Positions 27,528 to 37,200 of a DNA stretch of 64,000 bases are shown piece by piece (within the stretch, counting starts at the first letter, position 1; every line of letters starts with the position of its first letter). The DNA lies in the NCBI GenBank assembly GCA_028285245.1, contig JANQPY010000016.1, positions 186,001 through 250,000 of the forward strand, read 5' to 3'. The stretch is from Gammaproteobacteria bacterium. GTDB lineage: Bacteria; Pseudomonadota; Gammaproteobacteria; Steroidobacterales; GCA-2729495. Both the position numbers and the translations under genes were made by a program. The notes beneath the pieces were generated by a model, which was not told the DNA's origin, ran no database searches, and saw nothing but the letters and a program-made list of their open reading frames with translations.

Positions 27528-30500
27528 CTAGCGAGTTTCATCCTGGAACCAGTAGGTGCGTTGCGGGCTGGTATCCACATTAGGATCGAAACACTCCGTA
27601 CCCGCGCAGTAGATGCCGTCCGGGAAGAGCAGAATACCATCGGGCGCAATACCACCCTGCTTCAGGGTTGTGATCCGGTCATCCGGGCCCTGCGGCGGCG
27701 GCGGATCCTGAGGCGGATCTACCGGCGGATACGGATCATCAGGCGGAAGCGGCGCACCGTTGCGCACGCTTACCTGGTAGACGCGGTTCGTGCCTGCCGC
27801 CGTGCTGCAGGCATCGGCCGCACCGCCGGGCTGAAAGCTCGTGAAGAAAAGCGTGCCCGCAAAAGTGAGTGATTCGGTAAGAATCTTCTCGCCGTCGCGC
27901 ACCATCTCAAGGCGCCAGCCCGGATCGTCATAAGCGAGTTCTGGGAACAGGCCCGTGCCGCCATCCACATCGGTTACGTCAATGAGGTCGGCGCGCGTAA
28001 CCGGATCGGTGTACGAATCACTGTCACGCACACCCGCGAAGCTGAAGTCGCGCACTGAGAAGAACTCGTCGTTCGTCGCGGTGTCCAGCGGGTGGGCGCG
28101 GTGTCCGGACCCCACGTTGATCGCAAGGTAGGGCTGTTCCGTATCCAATACGGCCACCACATCCGGCGCTGCGTAGAGCCGGCGTACGTCACCGCTGGTA
28201 GGCGTTAGCAAGTCTGCTGCGCCCAGGGATGCGATTGCGCCGCCTTCCACCAGATCGGTGTGCGGATTACCGCTCTTGATGTCAAAGCGCCACAGGCGTC
28301 CGCCCATGTCGCCAACGTACATTCGATCGATGACGTCATCATTGGTAATGTCGATGGCGCGCACCGGGGCCGGAATTGAATGTTCCATCGGAGTCGTACC
28401 GCTGTCACCCGTCAGGTTAAGGTTGTGTGACCCACCCCCGTCGTTGTTGCCGGCACTCCAGATCTTGGTGCCCGTGGCCAGATCGAGCATGAAGACCGCG
28501 GCGCCAACGCTGTCCTCGCGATAGCCCGGGCTGTCCTGGCCCGTGTCATAGCCGCCGCCGATAATTACAACGTCCCGCACGCCGGCATCTCCAGCCGGGT
28601 TGCTGCCGAGATTTACTTTGCCAATTGTCGGCCGCGACCAGGTCTGACCCAAATCCTCGAAACCAGCGTCGCCAGAGTCAACGACCCAGGCCAGGCGAGG
28701 ACTCTCGCGATCTGTTACGTCCAGCGCGAATAGCGCGTCGCCGCCACGGCGCATGCCAAACACCAGAAAGACCTTTTCGCCATCGCCGGTTTGGATGCCA
28801 GGCTGGCCGTTGTCGTTGATGATGTAGGGTGTGATCTCGCCATCGAGCCCGTAGCGCTTGTTCGATACCGTCGGATCTACATAGAGTTCGTAGCTTTTGT
28901 CGAGCAGCCGCTGCGGAATGAAGCCCCACAGCTCCTCGCCGGTGTCCGCGTCGATTGCGTGCATGACACCATCGTTGGTTGACGTGTAGACAACCATATC
29001 GGGGTTTTCGCCCGTTCCGCCGTAGATGATGGCGACCGGACGGACATGTAGTGGATCGCCCATCGAGAACCGGTTAGCTGTCTCTCCGGTTTCAACCTCC
29101 AGGGGGACATCGAGTCCGAGTGTCCAGTTGACAACATTTTTTCTCAGCGGCTCGTCGTTAGCGGGGAGACCAAGATCCTGCCAGGTAAGCTCAGGATCAT
29201 CCTCCACAATGACGTTGTCGACGCCAGCGCTGAGATTTACATCCTGGGTGCCAGTCGCGTTCGTATAGAGATTGCGAGAGGAATAGAATGGCAGCTCATT
29301 GGCAGCACCGCCCTTCGTGACCTGATCACCATCAGTCACGTCTGAGTCTGTCCAGAAGCTCTGGGCTTCATTGCTGAAGAAGCCGGTGTCTGTGTCTACT
29401 GCGTTCGCCAGATCCTGACCGACCAGCTTGCCATCCTGGATCCGGTACTTCTTGAGATTGCCGGGCCAGTGAGCGTGTCCAGTTGGCTGGAACACGGAGA
29501 CAAATACGTCGCGCAAGTTCTGAGTCCGGTTAAAGGCGTTAACCGGAACTGCAGGTGAAGTAAATGTGGTTGCATCATCCTTGATGGATGAGACGATTTC
29601 CGTGAGGGCATTGGCCAGCGTGGCGGTGTTATCTGCGAGGTAGTAGCCTTCGCCATTCTCGCCCGTACCCCCCTTGATGGCCGTCTGCTTGAGCAGAGCC
29701 AGGTCAACGGTGAAGCCGATCGTGTAGGTCTTGGCGTTTTGCACGCCGCTAAGCGTGCTGTTCAAATCTCGGTTGTAGAGATACTCCGCCATGTCATCCA
29801 GGCAAACTCCGTTGCCGGTGCCGCCACAGTTTGCAGTCGTTTCGCCTGAGCTCGGCGTGGCTGCGGCAAACCCCGGCAGGCTTGTGATCTTCGTGTTTGC
29901 ACCGGTATCTCGAGTTGGTGCGCCGTCCGTCAAAATTACGGTGTAGTTCTTCTGGCAGCTAAACTCGAGCGGTGAGTCGTAGGTGTTCGAGCCGGCGCCG
30001 CCATCTCGTGAGTCGGCGACACTAACCGGCGAGGCGATATTGCCATAGTCCACCGAGCGCCCTGCCCAGTACTGACCGGCTTCGTAGAAGGTCTCAGACA
30101 GAGGGGTCCAGCTGTTAGCCGGTAGGTCATTCACCATGTCGATGATGTCGGTACGAGCCGTAGCGATGTCTTCCATCGCGAAAATCACCGGGCCACCGTC
30201 TTCGCCGGTTCCGTCACCGGTGTAATTGTCGAAGCGCATCAGTCCGACGTTGACGCCATCAATGTTCTGCAAGAGATTAGTTGTAACGTCTTTGACTACG
30301 TCAATTCGTGTTGAGTCGACTTCGCCATCAGTTTCGAGCCAATTCAGATAGTTGCCGTCCCAGATTGTGTAGTCGTTATTCCAGCTGATTTCGAGATTCG
30401 AATCTGTGGTCCACGGCCCCGGCGCGCCATTTGCTGCGTACGTTTCAGTCCCACCATCGCCATGCACACCAGCGTCTGCCTGGCACTCGACATCACGATT

Positions 30501-30935
30501 GCCAGTGGTGCCAAGTTCAACCCAGTCATCGCTGTTTGTGCCGCTCCAATTGCGCCAGCGGTAAAAGTTGTCCTCATAAGTCCCGAACGCGGCGAGCGGC
30601 TGCGCTGAAGCTTGGCATTCATTGCGCGACTTCGGAAAGCGATCACTGCTGCCACTGCCCGGGGGTGTCCCGGTTGTTGACCAGTAGATCGAATCTGTGT
30701 CGAAGGGGCCATTGAACTCAAGGGTTGCATCCCAGGGTTTCTGAGTGACGACACCGCTCGTCATACTGCCGGACGTGTCGATGATGAATAGAATGTTCGG
30801 TTGTGCGCCGGTTATGGTTGGGTCGGCCGCCGCAACGAACAGTTCCGTGTCGTCGGCATAGGCCACCGGGCCGCAGCCCAGCGATACCAGTAGGCCTGTG
30901 GCCAGCCAGCAAGTCCGTTTGCTTAAGGTATTCAT
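27528..30935 (-). CDS. pilY1: PilY1-type pilus tip adhesin/biogenesis protein (copy 1)
   Basis: A 1135-residue exported protein of the type IV pilus tip, with roles in adhesion, surface sensing and pilus retraction control in relatives. It has a signal peptide (residues 1-27), then an N-terminal von Willebrand A domain with the MIDAS start FIIDTSGSM (DTSGS at 53-57), and a C-terminal PilY1 beta-propeller with VVYTSTNDGVMHAIDADTGE, VFLVFGMRRGGDALFALDVT and RMYVGDMGGRLWRFDI. A proline-rich linker lies near the C-terminus, which ends PQRTYWFQDETR. ATG 30935 has GGAG 8 bases upstream; GTG 30944 is in frame. It sits between a small CxxC protein and pilE. A second copy lies at 34288. Confidence 0.94.
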   Translation of the reverse strand: MNTLSKRTCWLATGLLVSLGCGPVAYADDTELFVAAADPTITGAQPNILFIIDTSGSMTSGVVTQKPWDATLEFNGPFDTDSIYWSTTGTPPGSGSSDRFPKSRNECQASAQPLAAFGTYEDNFYRWRNWSGTNSDDWVELGTTGNRDVECQADAGVHGDGGTETYAANGAPGPWTTDSNLEISWNNDYTIWDGNYLNWLETDGEVDSTRIDVVKDVTTNLLQNIDGVNVGLMRFDNYTGDGTGEDGGPVIFAMEDIATARTDIIDMVNDLPANSWTPLSETFYEAGQYWAGRSVDYGNIASPVSVADSRDGGAGSNTYDSPLEFSCQKNYTVILTDGAPTRDTGANTKITSLPGFAAATPSSGETTANCGGTGNGVCLDDMAEYLYNRDLNSTLSGVQNAKTYTIGFTVDLALLKQTAIKGGTGENGEGYYLADNTATLANALTEIVSSIKDDATTFTSPAVPVNAFNRTQNLRDVFVSVFQPTGHAHWPGNLKKYRIQDGKLVGQDLANAVDTDTGFFSNEAQSFWTDSDVTDGDQVTKGGAANELPFYSSRNLYTNATGTQDVNLSAGVDNVIVEDDPELTWQDLGLPANDEPLRKNVVNWTLGLDVPLEVETGETANRFSMGDPLHVRPVAIIYGGTGENPDMVVYTSTNDGVMHAIDADTGEELWGFIPQRLLDKSYELYVDPTVSNKRYGLDGEITPYIINDNGQPGIQTGDGEKVFLVFGMRRGGDALFALDVTDRESPRLAWVVDSGDAGFEDLGQTWSRPTIGKVNLGSNPAGDAGVRDVVIIGGGYDTGQDSPGYREDSVGAAVFMLDLATGTKIWSAGNNDGGGSHNLNLTGDSGTTPMEHSIPAPVRAIDITNDDVIDRMYVGDMGGRLWRFDIKSGNPHTDLVEGGAIASLGAADLLTPTSGDVRRLYAAPDVVAVLDTEQPYLAINVGSGHRAHPLDTATNDEFFSVRDFSFAGVRDSDSYTDPVTRADLIDVTDVDGGTGLFPELAYDDPGWRLEMVRDGEKILTESLTFAGTLFFTSFQPGGAADACSTAAGTNRVYQVSVRNGAPLPPDDPYPPVDPPQDPPPPQGPDDRITTLKQGGIAPDGILLFPDGIYCAGTECFDPNVDTSPQRTYWFQDETR

Positions 30936-30955
30936 AGTGATCACTCCTGCCCGGG

Positions 30956-31309
30956 CTAGTTGCTCGGGTTCACCACGAGGCGATTAACCACGCCGGTTTC
31001 GGTATCGAAGAAAACGAAAATAGGTGCACCCGAGCTCATGCTGCTCGTCGCGGCTCGGAAGTCCGCAAGGCTAACGCCGCTCGTGCCAAAGCCGACGAGG
31101 TAGCGTGTGCTGCCGTTGACGCGCAGCATCTCTGGGTCGCAATCCGCGCAGCGCCTCAGGACAACTTGTCCGGCACCGCTTAGCGGTAGCTGTACTTCGC
31201 TGATGCCGAGTTCATACGCCCCTTCCTGATCTTCCAGCGCGGAATATGCAGGACTTAACGCGCTCAACATGAGAGTTGCGGTCAATATTTTCAGTAAACG
31301 GTGAGCCAT
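30956..31309 (-). CDS. Small secreted CxxC protein between pilX and pilY1 (copy 1)
   Basis: A 117-residue protein with a clear signal peptide (LLKILTATLMLSALSPAYSA). The mature part has CADCDPEMLRVNGSTRYLVG and a C-terminal APIFVFFDTETGVVNRLVV. The same position in the second operon (37643-38029) holds a related protein with CQECPPRLFRIDANTRYEAAG and MIVLFYLTGEDRVSRLRLF. I do not recognise a named family. The fixed place between pilX and pilY1 and the shared Cys-x-x-Cys suggest a periplasmic or envelope partner of PilY1, perhaps in thiol chemistry or folding. That role is inference. Confidence 0.8.
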   Translation of the reverse strand: MAHRLLKILTATLMLSALSPAYSALEDQEGAYELGISEVQLPLSGAGQVVLRRCADCDPEMLRVNGSTRYLVGFGTSGVSLADFRAATSSMSSGAPIFVFFDTETGVVNRLVVNPSN

Positions 31310-31324
31310 GAGATTGCTCCTGTC

Positions 31325-31813
31325 CTAAAGGCCATCTGGCCCGCGAATAAATAGTCCCTGGTGGTGCCACGAGCTCGCGTCTTGATTCGGAAGATTGCCC
31401 ACGGATTCGTTGACGTAGTGGTACTGACGAATCTTCTGAAAGCTCGACTCGCCGGAAATATCAGGCGTGTCGCCTCTAAAGGCGATGCCGCGGCTATAGG
31501 TGCCGCCTTGCGGTCCTGGTCCCTCCGGGGCGCCCAGAACAGTTGGCGCGTTCGGGTTTAGCGGCGGCGGTGGCAGCACGCCGTTGTTCAGGTCGCTGAG
31601 TGTACGGTCGATACCGGTCTCGGCAAGCTGGAACGCATTCTCAAAGGATTGGTCGTTGCCGGCCATTGTCAACTCGAGACTGGCGGTGTTCATGGTGGAC
31701 ACGCCCAATACGGTCAGCATTAGCAGCATGATCAGGCCGACCACGAGAATGGCGCCGGACTGTCGTTTCGCAATGTTGGGTTCCCTGTGCATAGTCACTG
31801 TTTTGTTCCTCAC
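31325..31813 (-). CDS. pilX: Type IV minor pilin PilX-like (copy 1)
   Basis: A 162-residue protein with a PilX N-terminal region: KRQSGAILVVGLIMLLMLTVLGVSTMNTASLELTMAGN (a long hydrophobic helix followed by the conserved TxxxELxMAGN, here quoted across two segments) and FQLAETGID. PilX-type proteins work with PilV, PilW and PilY1 in priming pilus assembly. The GTG start at 31813 overlaps the pilW stop as GTGA, which favours coupled translation; ATG 31792 is a plausible alternative with a shorter leader. Confidence 0.86.
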   Translation of the reverse strand: MRNKTVTMHREPNIAKRQSGAILVVGLIMLLMLTVLGVSTMNTASLELTMAGNDQSFENAFQLAETGIDRTLSDLNNGVLPPPPLNPNAPTVLGAPEGPGPQGGTYSRGIAFRGDTPDISGESSFQKIRQYHYVNESVGNLPNQDASSWHHQGLFIRGPDGL

Positions 31814-32817
31814 CTATTGTTTCTTAGGCGGATGGTCTTGCTAATTTGTTGCCGGCGCACGTTTGCCGGGTAGCCTGGGTCTCCGGCGTTGATCGGGACC
31901 AGGTCTGCATCGGGCGGCGTATAGATACCCTGGTCTACAAAGCCCGCCTCAATCTCATAGGTCCGCATAAGCATCCACAGCCTTACGGCGAGGATTTCGG
32001 CACCCGGTACAAACGCCGCGTTGCCAGGTGTCAGCATGGGGTGGTTGCCGTCCACATAACGGGTGACGGTTGTACCGCCGCCCGTGTCGTCAACACCGAA
32101 CTGAACCTGCAGGTTCTCAACGCCGGCGATCAGCTCTTCATCGATCAGCGCACCGGCTGCGTTCAGCGTCCAGCGCCGCAGCGAGGGTAGTGCGGGATCA
32201 AGATCGGATCCGTTCGATACGTAGTAAATGTTGACAACCAAGTCATGGGTCTGAGCGTTTGGGCCGAATCCCGCCGGGTTAGCCCCGTTATTGAAGAGTG
32301 TGGCGGCGGCCAGGTCTGTGCGAACCTGCCAGGTGCCAGCGGTGGGCACTGTCACCTGTGGCGTGACGTGCCGGACGATGAGAACGTCGGAATCCACGCG
32401 CGCGCCGTTCGGGGCCGGACATGGTACGGCCGGTGCGTAGCCGATGGTGTCGTCAATCGCCGTGACCTGCGCGTTGAATGCGGTGGCCAGAGCTGTCGCA
32501 TTGACGGCACCGCAGTTAATGACTATTGCACCGGGCACATTGACCAGCGCCGGTTCGCTGTTGCGACCCCAAAAACGGGCCAGTCGAATATCCGGTTCCA
32601 TTACGTCAATGGCGAAGCGCAGGTTTTCCTGTAGCCGTGCCTGCCCATCTGACAGCCGATAGCTGCTGCGGCTTTGCACGAATACCGTAATGGATCCGAG
32701 CGTCAGGACCAGGCCGATCACCAGAGCGATCATCAGCTCTACCAAGGTGACGCCCTTCTGTTTCGCTGCGGCTCCGGTGGCGACGGGTTTAGATGTAATT
32801 TGGGTGGGCGTGTTCAT
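31810..32817 (-). CDS. pilW: Type IV minor pilin PilW (copy 1)
   Basis: A 335-residue prepilin. The leader ends KQKG and is followed by VTLVELMIALVIGLVLTLG with the +5 glutamate. The rest has PilW features: SSYRLSDGQARLQENLRFAI, a conserved IRLARFWG, ELIAGVENLQVQFGVD and a C-terminal ISKTIRLRNNR. It probably forms the tip subcomplex with PilV, PilX and FimU. It is paralogous to the gene at 38604, which carries the same landmarks. It overlaps pilX by four bases. Confidence 0.92.
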   Translation of the reverse strand: MNTPTQITSKPVATGAAAKQKGVTLVELMIALVIGLVLTLGSITVFVQSRSSYRLSDGQARLQENLRFAIDVMEPDIRLARFWGRNSEPALVNVPGAIVINCGAVNATALATAFNAQVTAIDDTIGYAPAVPCPAPNGARVDSDVLIVRHVTPQVTVPTAGTWQVRTDLAAATLFNNGANPAGFGPNAQTHDLVVNIYYVSNGSDLDPALPSLRRWTLNAAGALIDEELIAGVENLQVQFGVDDTGGGTTVTRYVDGNHPMLTPGNAAFVPGAEILAVRLWMLMRTYEIEAGFVDQGIYTPPDADLVPINAGDPGYPANVRRQQISKTIRLRNNR

Positions 32818-32832
32818 CTCTTGCTGGGCCGC

Positions 32833-33324
32833 CTAGATCGAAAATCGAAGGGTGTAGGTGGAGGGCTGCAGTGCTGGCTGTCCGGTTTCCGGCCAGACAA
32901 TCGTGATGTCGTACTGGACTGCCGGAGCAACTATCGCCGGATTCTGAAAAATCACGGCCGCCGCCCCCTGGGGTAGGCGACCCTGCACATCCTGTAGCCA
33001 CCAGAACCAATCTTCAGCGGCCACCTGAGCCGGCGTGCAGGGCGCAGCGCCGTTGACACAACCAGCGGCCGCACCTGGGCCAACACCTGCATACGAAAGC
33101 GGCACCGTAGGGTTCGCGCGAATGCGATCAGCCATGTCTGCTGCGAGCGCTACTGCAGTTGTCCGGGATACCGAGGATTGTCCGGAGCGCAGCCCCTCAA
33201 TGTACAGACCTGCAATCCCGAGCATGCCAACGGCGAGAATGACCATCGCCACCAAAGATTCAATCAGCGTAAAGCCGCTTTGTGGGAGATTTCGCGATGC
33301 TGCTTCGAGCTCATAAGGTTTCAC
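32833..33324 (-). CDS. pilV: Type IV minor pilin PilV (copy 1)
   Basis: A 163-residue prepilin with leader NLPQSG cut before FTLIESLVAMVILAVGMLGIA, the +5 glutamate and the PilV-type GLRSGQSSVSRTTAVALAADMADRIRANP. A middle motif CVNGAAPCTPAQVAAEDWFWW is shared with the second copy (CVNGPGDCTPQELANDDWF). It would be part of the minor-pilin priming complex. It follows fimU by about 12 bases and precedes pilW by 15. Confidence 0.92.
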   Translation of the reverse strand: MKPYELEAASRNLPQSGFTLIESLVAMVILAVGMLGIAGLYIEGLRSGQSSVSRTTAVALAADMADRIRANPTVPLSYAGVGPGAAAGCVNGAAPCTPAQVAAEDWFWWLQDVQGRLPQGAAAVIFQNPAIVAPAVQYDITIVWPETGQPALQPSTYTLRFSI

Positions 33325-33336
33325 TTCGAGTCTCCT

Positions 33337-33987
33337 TTAGCAGCCATTCAAAGTGTTGAGTCCGCCTTCAACCTTGGCGAAGTCACGGTAGATCTGCGGC
33401 CGGCCGGTTGGCGTAATTTGCACCCAGCGGCCTGCGGCTACACCGCCACCCGTGTCGTAACTGCCGCGGTGATCGCAGAACTGCAGGTTGGACACGGCTG
33501 CCCCGAACCCGGGTGCATTGCGCGGAATCCCATTCGGGCCGAAGCTGAGGTATTCCACGCCCCCGGCATCGGTAGTTGTCGCGGCCTGATTGCGGATATC
33601 GTCTGGCAGCGGCCCGCCTGCCCGAATGACGTCATCGAACGCATCCACGGTCAGGTTCGGCGTGCCGCAATTCGGCGCTGCGGCGCTGCAGTCGGCAAAA
33701 ACGATAAAGCCATCGGCGAGCGTAGCGCCGTTGTTGCAGGTGGGGGCTAGGGCTTGCCAGTTGGTACTCGGGCAAATGGTGACGTTTTGCCGGCGCTTGA
33801 TTGCCTCGCCACGCGCCAGATGCATGGCGCTGACCAGGTCATTGGCCGCTGTCGCCATGCGGTTGTTGGCAATGAACTGATTGAAGTTTGGGATGCCTAC
33901 GCCCAACAACACCGAGGCCACCATCAGCGTGATGAGCACTTCGATCAGCGTAAGGCCTTGTGAGTACCGGTTTTTCATGACCGGCAT
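33337..33987 (-). CDS. fimU: FimU/FimT-type minor pilin, first gene of operon 1
   Basis: A GspH/FimT-family prepilin of about 216 residues. The leader ends YSQG, then LTLIEVLITLMVASVLLGVG. A typical FimT body follows: ATAANDLVSAMHLARGEAIKRRQNVTICPS and, near the C-terminus, SNLQFCDHRGSYDTGGG and AAGRWVQITPTGRPQIY. The paralogue at 40041 has NLQFCDHRGDVDTGGG. Two in-frame ATG codons (33987 and 33978) are possible; neither has a strong ribosome-binding site. It is the first gene of a leftward operon that runs through pilE. Confidence 0.9.
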   Translation of the reverse strand: MPVMKNRYSQGLTLIEVLITLMVASVLLGVGIPNFNQFIANNRMATAANDLVSAMHLARGEAIKRRQNVTICPSTNWQALAPTCNNGATLADGFIVFADCSAAAPNCGTPNLTVDAFDDVIRAGGPLPDDIRNQAATTTDAGGVEYLSFGPNGIPRNAPGFGAAVSNLQFCDHRGSYDTGGGVAAGRWVQITPTGRPQIYRDFAKVEGGLNTLNGC

Positions 33988-34287
33988 AGTGCGGGCTTAG
34001 AGGCCAGCCAGGGGGTTCGCCCGACTGCTGGCAGCCGTTCGCCTGCGAACGGGATTTATTTGAACCAGTTCACAAGGTTATGTAAACCGATCAAGGTTTA
34101 GTCTTTATGGCGCCCTGGGTCGCCCGAATGCGCATGCCCGGCGTTGCCTTCCTGCGGATGGGCTCCCCGCAGCCTGTTCTGCTCCTCCCTCAGGCCCTCT
34201 CTGCCGCCACTTCATCGGGGAGGGGCGCTCCGGGCCGCGAGAATGCGCTCAGATCCCCTCAGGTGTCTCGCCTCGAATGCCACGCGC
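33988..34287. other. 300-base gap between the two minor-pilin operons
   Basis: No convincing gene. It must carry the promoter of operon 1 and the end of operon 2. There is an 8-base perfect inverted repeat at 34035-34052 (CCGTTCGC, CT, GCGAACGG). The A/T-rich stretch at about 34051-34110 is the likeliest promoter location, but I cannot place hexamers with confidence. No T-run follows the hairpin on the minus strand, so it is not a standard terminator of operon 2. Confidence 0.6.
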
Positions 34288-37200
34288 TCAAGGTGTTTCT
34301 TCTTCGACCCAGAAGGTGCGCATGGGAGAAGCGGAGCCCTCATCACTTGGGTCGTCGGAATCGTTAGCGACGCCATCCCCATCCTGATCGAAGTCCAGCG
34401 GGCCCACGTCGTCGGGCAGCCCCTCAGCGCCAACCAGCACCTGCTGCCCGGTTTCTGAAAAGAGCAAGATCGGCCGCGGCGCAATGCCGCCCTGCTGCAG
34501 CACGACGGACCGGTCCGCGATGTCCAGCGGCCGCTGCACCAGAGGTTCGTCCAGGTTCGTCAGTGGCGCGCCGGACAGCAGGCTCACCTGATAAAGCCGG
34601 TTTACACCACCGGCCGGCTGGCAGAAGTTTGCGCTGCCCTCGGGCGTGAAGGATACGAAGAACGTGGTAAACGCGAACGTGAACGCCTCTGTCAGCACTT
34701 TCTCACCGGAACTCGGGAAACCAAAGCGCCACCCGGCATCGGACACGTCAATGGGGAAAAATATCGTGTCGGTCGCATCGGCGAGATCGTCCACGGTAAT
34801 CGGCTGGCCGTAATCTTCCGTTAGCTTGGTGTCGAACGGACTGGCGTCCCAAATAGAGAAAAATTGCTCGTTGATCGACGTATCAAGCGGATGTGCCCTG
34901 TATCCAGAGCCAATATTGACCGCGATGAATATCCGCTGGTCCAGCGCTGTGAGAACCACATCGGGTGACTCATAAAAACGCCGCAGTTCGCTTGCCGCCG
35001 GTGATGCCCCCAGGTCCGCGGCGCCTACGCTGGCCAGTACGCCGCCTTCAACGAGATCACTGCCAGATTCACCGTTGTTGATGTCGAAGCGCCAGACCTG
35101 GCCACCCATGTCACCGACGTAAAACTTGTCAATAAACTCGTCGCCACCGAGCTCAATTGCCGTTGGAACTGCTGGGATAGAAAAGCGCATGGCGGGGAGA
35201 ATCAGGTCGTGATCGCCGTCGCGGCCGGCACTCCAAAGCAGCTCTCCAGTCACCACGTCGATCAGGAAAACGGCATTGCCCACCGTATCTTCGCGGAAGC
35301 TGCTCGTGTCCTGGCCCGTGTCATAGCCGCCGCCTAATAGGCCAGCGAAGCGGCTGGAGCCGCCGACGTTGACGCGCACGATGCGCGGTGCGGTCCACGT
35401 CTGGCCCAGGTCGCTGAACCCGGCTGTGTTGTCGTCAATTTCCCACAGCAGCTCGGGGCGGTTTCTGTCTGTGACATCGACCGCGAAGAGACTATCGCCG
35501 CCGCGCCGCATGCCGAACACCAGGATGACGCGCTCGGCGCCCGTGATGCCGGGCTGGCCATCGCTGTTCTCTATAACTATGCGGATGTTGCCGTCCAGAC
35601 CGTAGTTACGGGTTGCGGCCGGATTGTTCGAGAAAAGCGTGAACAGGCGGCCGAGCTGGCGGCTGGGCATGAACGCCCACAACTCCTCGCCGGACTCGGC
35701 CTCAATGGCGTGCAGCAGGCCTTCGTTGGTGGTGATGTACACGACGGATTGACGATCGTCTGCCGTGCTTCCGTAGCTGACCACTGCGGGTTGGCTGTGC
35801 AGCGGGTCGCCCATGGACAGCCTGGCCTCGTCCGTATCGCCGTCGCCATCTTCATCCAGCACGTCGCGGCCGCGGGCCCACTCGATTACGTTGTCCCGGC
35901 TGGCCGCTGGCGCGCCGATAACCGCCGCGGTGATGGCCGCGTTGTCGATGGTGATCGCGTTCTGGCCGCCCGGCCCGTTCAGGTCACCGCCCGCAATGTT
36001 GGTCAGTAGCGTCCGCTCGTCCGGATCTGGCAGCTGGCTGGCCGCGCCGCCGAGTTCAACGATGTTGCCGTCTGGTTCTTCTGACCAAACGCTGGTTGCG
36101 CCCTCCGCGAAGAAGCCCGTGTCCGGGTCCACTGCCGGCTGGCCAAACTGGTCAACAATTTCCAGCGAGCCATCAGCATCGCTGACCAGACCGTACCGCT
36201 TGAGGTTCCCGGGCCAGCGGACATTGGTGGTGGCGCCAAACACCGACACATACACATCCCGCGTGGTTTGCGACTGGTCAAACGCGTTGACTGGCACGGT
36301 CGGAGCGGAGAACAGGCTGCCGTCTTCCGTAAAGCTTTCCGCCAGTTCCGTCAGCACGGCGGTCAGCGTCGCCGTGTCTTCCGCCAGGAAGTATCGGCCG
36401 CCACCGCGGGCCGCCGTGTTCTCCAGGATCTCCAGGTCGGTGGTAAACCCAATGGTGTGCGTGATGACGTTTTGCAGACCGGCGATGTCCGGACGCAAGT
36501 CACGCTTCAGCAGGTATTCAGCCATGTCATCCAGGCATCGGCCCTGACCGCTGCCATCGCAGCTGGGCCCCACCAACTCGCCGAACTCCGGCAGTCCCTC
36601 GATGCGGTCTACCCCTTCTTCATCACCGGCCGGTTCGCCGTCCGAGACCAGCACGATGAAAGTGCGCTCACCTGCGCTGTCAATTGGTGACAGGTACGTC
36701 GAGCTGGCCACGGAACCGCCGAGGCGTGATGCGGCCACGCTGAGCTCGCCGTCGCTATCGCCGTAGTCCACACTGCGCTGGCCGAGGTACTGGCCCGCCT
36801 CGTAAAGCGTTTCCGACAGCGGCGTAAAGCCGCCAGCTACCAGATCGTTGTTGATGACCGCTTTGGCGGCTTCTCCCGTAGTCTCAACCGGGCCGACGGC
36901 CTGGTCGACACGTCCACCATCGGTGAAGTTGAAGCTCATCACCCCGATGTTGAGCCCCTCGACGCTGTCGATGACGTTGCTGGTGACATCCTGGACCACC
37001 TGCAGCCGCGTCCGCTCCTCTGTGGGCGGGTTCTCGTTCCAGTTCAGCCAGTTCCCATCAAAAATGGTGACGTCGGATGCGGCCGCCCAGGAGGGCTCGT
37101 TGTCCGCACTCGCAGACCACGGGCCGCTGGGGCCATCGGCCGCGAAGGTCTCGCTCTGCGATGGGCCGCCGTCCACGCCCCGGTCTGCTTCGCACTCCAG

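Noticed and set aside
27050..27872. Rightward frames opposite pilE and the 3' end of pilY1
   Set aside because: Antisense to genes with strong prepilin and PilY1 homology; no independent support.
34107..34458. Rightward frames of 86-104 codons at the edge of pilY1 copy 2
   Set aside because: They overlap the PilY1 C-terminus in antisense and the gap. Translation is Arg/Ser/Pro-rich and not recognisable.
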